A stretch of 64,000 nt of DNA from Pontederia crassipes (lineage: Eukaryota; Streptophyta; Magnoliopsida; Commelinales; Pontederiaceae), in contig JAUKPH010000018.1 in the NCBI GenBank assembly GCA_030549335.1, forward strand, positions 4,898,001-4,962,000, read 5' to 3'. Below are positions 59,370 to 64,000 of the stretch, in pieces. The position numbers and the translations under genes were made by a program. Each line of letters begins with the position of its first letter. Position 1 is the stretch's first letter. Below the pieces are notes generated by a model. That model saw only the letters and a program-made list of their open reading frames with translations. It was not told where the DNA came from and searched no databases.

Positions 59370-60042
59370 TGAATAGTAAATTTTATTCCGTAGGGTTTAT
59401 TATTTTTTGAAATCATTTCAGAATATGAAAATTTCTTATTTTCCATAGTGTTTGGATCAATAGATAATAGAAAAGAATGGAATAAAAAAATTTGTGAAAA
59501 TTATTCATAATAATTGAAAGTACTTATTAATTTTAGATTGGACGAATAGTTAATCTAAGTTAATATAACTTTTAAAAAGTTGACATTTTAGTAACCCAAT
59601 CATCATTACATTTTAAAGTCTTTGGTTTTATTCCCTTGAATTAATTCTTATTCATCTAAATGTAAGCACCATGAGATTTAATTTCATTGTTCCTATTAGC
59701 TATGTAAAATATTTAAAAAGAGAATATTGGATGGTAATAAATAAATTTATTTTCTCTAATAAAATTACGTCAAAACATTACATTTTTTAAAAATTGAAAG
59801 AGTTCTAAGAATACAAGTGAGAGTTGTATTAGATTTGAAGTTAAATATGATATGTAACTTTAAACACGATAGATATTCAATAGATATTATCCAACTAAAT
59901 TTTTACTTAATTATTTAATATTTTGTATTCAATTGGAGAATAAATATCATAAATTATTTAGCATAAAGTATGCACACTTGGAACATTTCAACCAAACTGT
60001 TCATATAATAATCATATTGCTCAACTAATGTCGTGCGAAATG
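59370..60042. other. AT-rich noncoding stretch
   Basis: Nothing coding or repeat-like was recognised. Confidence 0.5.
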
Positions 60043-63000
60043 TGTAACACCTCAAATTTGACCCCATTGCGTGGCGAGATCTCCTTTTGATGTGCTACGA
60101 TTCTTCGATCTTCTGTTATCCTTGATGTCACATCAATGAAAGACTTATAAAACTAAAATATTATAATAATTAAATAACAAATGTAGAAGCTAAATTATAA
60201 TTTAATAAAAAAAGCACATAAATGCGAAAGCTCGATAATAAAGGATACATCACATAGTCTATCACAACATATAAAATTCATGTCACAATACATAATACAT
60301 ATGTCTCTACACAACATAAAGACAAAAATGATACTATAAACATGTTCGAGCTTAGTTGTCGCATACATGTTAACCGAGCCACATGATAATCAAGTACTTA
60401 CGGAATTAATAATGGGACAGGGAGGGAACCCTCCTTCTAGCATAAAGCTAAGTGCGATAACAATATAAGTCATAAAGATGATCCATTCGTATAAACATGG
60501 AAGAAAAATATAATAATATAACATTCAAGATTCCTGGGAGCATAACATAGAAACAATAATGGTATGTATAATTCATTTCGTGTTCAACTTTAACACTTAT
60601 CACCTTTTAAGACATTATTATTTCATTTCTATTAATTTCATAAGGACAAAATCGTTTCTTGATCTTTGGTCATTCTTTATATCTTCTTAGTTAATTGAAA
60701 GAGCTCACCACTTTTAAGGAATGCCATGCAAATATACAAGTGTGTAACTACCTAAATTATGAGTGGGCCAGTGGAAGATTTTGTCACGACAATGTCTCAT
60801 AAAAAGGAGGAGGACTTCACACATGACTGATAACATTCATAAAGGGGAGAGCATCACACAAGACTGATAACCACACATTTAGGTAGACAATAACAACTCT
60901 AGATTTCATTTTTTATTTTCATTAAGCTATCGACCTATCTTTGAATCATAAAGGAACAATCAAAACTTCAGGCAGTAAAGATCGTGTAAGGAAAATTATG
61001 TTGACAGAGTTAAATCAAGACACAATAGTTAAATTAAGGTCGCCCACCCGTTGGGTCAAGTGGTTGCTCGTTCTGGAAAGGGCCATCGATTATCAATTGT
61101 ATTGAACAAATGTCTGGTTTGATTTCATCATTCAGTCGTTCAAAGGCTGGGTGCAATCCGGATGCCCAATAGGTTATGCGGATTTCCGAAGTTCCTTGGA
61201 TAGAAAACTATGAACTCTCGATCGAAAGTTTTGGATGTTTGAAACTTCGAGATAGATTTTAATAAGGGCAATAAAGTAATTTGTCCTAACCTCAATTGTT
61301 AAAGATAGATTAAGTCATATTTGAAGTAGGAATTATAATTAGAGTGGGATTAGAGATCTCAATTTGATTTGAGGTCCAAAAGAATGTTTAATGGACATAG
61401 GACTCCCACATAGAAGAGGATTGTGAATTTTATGGGTTAAAAACATTTCAGCCATAATTCAAAAATTAAGTGATAAAATATTGTGGAATTAAATAATTTA
61501 AAAAATTAGATGATAAAATCTTATCATATTAAATAATTATGAAAATTAGAGAAAAGAAAGAAAAATAAAGATAAAATAAATGTAGAGTTTGACTAAAAGA
61601 AGTTATAGAAGAGATAAAAAGAAATTTGAGTAGAGTTGAATTTTTAATTAGTACGATTATGAAATAATTAGTGATTTAATTAATCCTAAATATTTAACAA
61701 AGGTCTAATTAATGATGGATGGCTAAAATTGATTTTAAAAGAATCCAAGACCTAGTAGAAGTTAGAACCCTTGGCTACCTTTATAGATAGGGCCTAAAGG
61801 ATGGTTAGAAAGCATTATTTGCCTTCACAAAATTTATGCACGAGAGCCCCTCTTTTCTCTTTCATTTTCTTACAAACCGAGGCATTTGAGAGCGCGGGCG
61901 ATATACCATTTCGAAGCCTCGACAGAGGAGAACAAGATCCATGTGATAGTCGAAGGTTTCTAAATGTCAATAGGAAGTAATCGTCGGCCAAAGTTACGAT
62001 GTCCATGTAGTCCACAGACAACAAGAACATAGTTGGTTGAAACAGTTGATTTTTCAACCAACTTAAGGTATGTCGGGGGATCCTTATATCGACGATTTTC
62101 ATTGATATAGACCCTTGTCCCATAATTAAACTATAGTGTGAATTAATTGTTTATATAAGTGCATAGATTATGGCATCGGAAATAGGGTTGAAAGTCGCAT
62201 CGAAAATGCATCTTCTCGACAGTGGCAAAACCCGGCTCGGGTTCTGCACTGCCCAGCCGGGTGCGAATAACATTGAAACCGGACCGAGTTCCATGAACTC
62301 GGTCCGGGTTATGGTTAGTGTGGACCGAGATCTGCAACCCGAGACCGAATAGAAGGTGAACGACGCCGACCCCACCCGAGTTCCCTCATATCTGGCCCGG
62401 ACTCTGGTGATCGTGAGTGGACAGAAGTGAATTAGCCAACCCGGCCTAGGTTTACCTAAGATCCATCTCGAGTTTACCCTTGGCCGAGGTTTGGATGTCG
62501 AATAATATAGAACCTGACCCGGGTTCTGCATAGCTCGGCCTAAGTTCCTATGAATCCGGTGCGAATAAGATTGAAACCAAACCAAGTTCAATAAACTTGG
62601 CATGAATTATGGACAATGCGGCCCGGGTTTTCCTTACCTGATGCGACACAAAAGTAGACGAGCAGATTGGGACCGAGTTTGGACTCACCTGACCCGAGTT
62701 ATAGTATTGATGGAATAACAAATTGGAAACGTAGAGACGCGGCCCAAGTTTCGTCGGACACATCCCGAGTTTAGTTATAGAAAATATTATTGTTGAATTA
62801 TTAATAATGATTAGTTATGATCATTGTTATATTGATAAATTTTGGACATAATACTATCATAATTGATCATGGATTATTGGTTATTGATAATTGATGTATT
62901 GCTATGATTGAATTATTGATATGATAATAGATTATCGTGAATTGTTATATAGAATCATTGTTAAATTTATTATCTATAATTGACTTATCGATAAGATTGA

Positions 63001-64000
63001 ATTATGGGCATGATGATACGTCATCACATATTATTATTGATAATTGATAATGAAGAATTGGAATCGATGAAAAATCGGTTATTGAGAATAGGTGTATGGA
63101 TTTATTGATTCACACCTAATTGATATAACATGCTTGATATGATCCATGATGGTAGCCTAAATTGATAAGGTATCTAAATTGATGAAGATAGACGTCGTAG
63201 GTAAACAAGACAAAAAATAAAAATTGTGAGTCTTTATGTTTTGCGTATTGCGACCTTTATGGTTGATTGACCCCACGCAGCATGATGTTCCCTTAATAAA
63301 AGAGAGCTCTCGACACGACTTTATGGTTCATATGGTACCTTCAAAGATTAAATGGATAATTGAACAATTGTATTGTGATATTTATGGTATCGGCAATTGT
63401 ATCACAACTTTATTAATTCACAATAGTATTGTGACCTTTATGGTATTGACGATTATATTATAAATTGATTAATTGACAAATCGTATTGTGACATTTATGT
63501 TATTGACGCTTGTATTGCGCCTTTTGCGGTTGAAGGAAAGATAATTGCTAAGTAACAATCATATGTAATCGTTATGGTATGGACGATTGTATTGTAACTG
63601 ATATGTTTGATGGATAAGTGAATAACGTCATAGTGGCTGATAGATAATTGATTTCGCCGTCATGATTGATGGATAGTAGATTGCGGCCTTTGTGCCTGAT
63701 CGATGATTGATTGGTAATTGCTAAGTAAGACCTCCTTTGAGTTTGGCTAAATAAATAAATGATTAATAATAATTGATAATTTAAGTGATTGATATTGGTT
63801 GATCAGCATTAAATTGATGGTATGGATAATTGTATAACTGATCAATTACTTATTGTTAATAGATAATTGTTATAGCATAAATTGTTTATCGTTAATTTTG
63901 ACTTTGTTTATAAATTATTGATTGTTCATAGAATTGGATAGTTATTGTTGATATTAATTCATGGTTCATATAGATATTATTATGGGTGACCCTACGTACT
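60043..64000. other. Noncoding, possible long LTR running off the window
   Basis: It opens with TGTAACACCTCAAATTTG, a start typical of long plant gypsy LTRs. A TTTATAGATAGGGCC word near 61780 could be a promoter element, followed by a C-rich leader. It includes the tandem repeat at 62219-62763 and, from 63235, loose repeats of TATTG(T/C)G(A/C)C(C/A)TTTATGG(T/C). No coding domain and no second LTR are visible, so the assignment is tentative. Confidence 0.4.
62219..62763. repeat. Diverged tandem duplication, unit about 282-298 bp
   Basis: GGGTTCTGCA begins at 62239 and 62521, and GCGAATAA(C/G)ATTGAAACC at 62263 and 62561, giving about two diverged units. Each contains inverted ACTCGG/CCGAGT words such as CCGAGTTCCATGAACTCGG near 62283. 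Confidence 0.85.

Noticed and set aside
62151..62603. 150-codon minus-strand frame
   Set aside because: It spans a diverged tandem duplication with no domain; a second overlapping frame has equal merit.

Overview
This is a gene-poor stretch of plant nuclear chromosome, most likely from a monocot. It has two intact-looking host genes: a nine-coding-exon WD-repeat gene and psaG, a single-exon photosystem I gene whose coding sequence is strongly GC-rich, as is common in monocots. Almost everything else is transposable elements, often nested. No bacterial, organellar, rRNA, tRNA or CRISPR features were seen. The monocot call is inference; the species is not determined.

Left third (1-22.6 kb). 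Copia-1 (809-8748, + strand) is a decayed Ty1/copia element with matching LTRs, a tRNA-Met-type primer site and a broken gag-pol. An 832-bp hAT-type non-autonomous DNA transposon (5918-6749, 8-bp target duplication) has cut its reverse transcriptase. After a repeat-rich, unclassified stretch comes a minus-strand LTR element (about 12.2-19.9 kb). It carries only an Athila-type ORF1 and no pol, and is interrupted by a rearranged CACTA remnant ending at 18471.

Middle (22.6-40.3 kb). A minus-strand Ty3/gypsy relic lacks its integrase core, and a second copy of its 3' part lies 6 kb away. Then come the WD-repeat gene (30824-34396, one intron apparently GC-AG) and psaG (35837-36334). Copia-2 (36501-40315, minus strand, 5' truncated) starts only about 80 bp beyond the psaG poly(A) signal.

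Right third (40.3-64 kb). The clearest nest is a small non-autonomous LTR element (40758-45702, AATAA duplication). Its internal region holds an 1883-bp CACTA element (41287-43169, TTC duplication), and its 3' LTR is split by a 1.2-kb solo LTR (44190-45416, AATAT duplication). Beside it lies a contiguous antisense ARIADNE-type RBR E3 ligase pseudogene. Further on are a gag-only SIRE-like copia element of the same LTR family as the solo LTR, and a 4.0-kb CACTA element (55334-59366, CAA duplication). That CACTA carries an N-terminal TNP2 fragment plus what looks like a captured two-exon host-gene fragment. The last 4 kb resembles a long retrotransposon LTR with internal tandem repeats.

The two genes show no functional linkage. 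The most unusual signal is a shared internal cassette in the 832-bp hAT and the 1883-bp CACTA: 20-bp GC-rich repeats, then a GA-rich tract, then a TATA-like AT-rich block, although the two belong to different transposon superfamilies.
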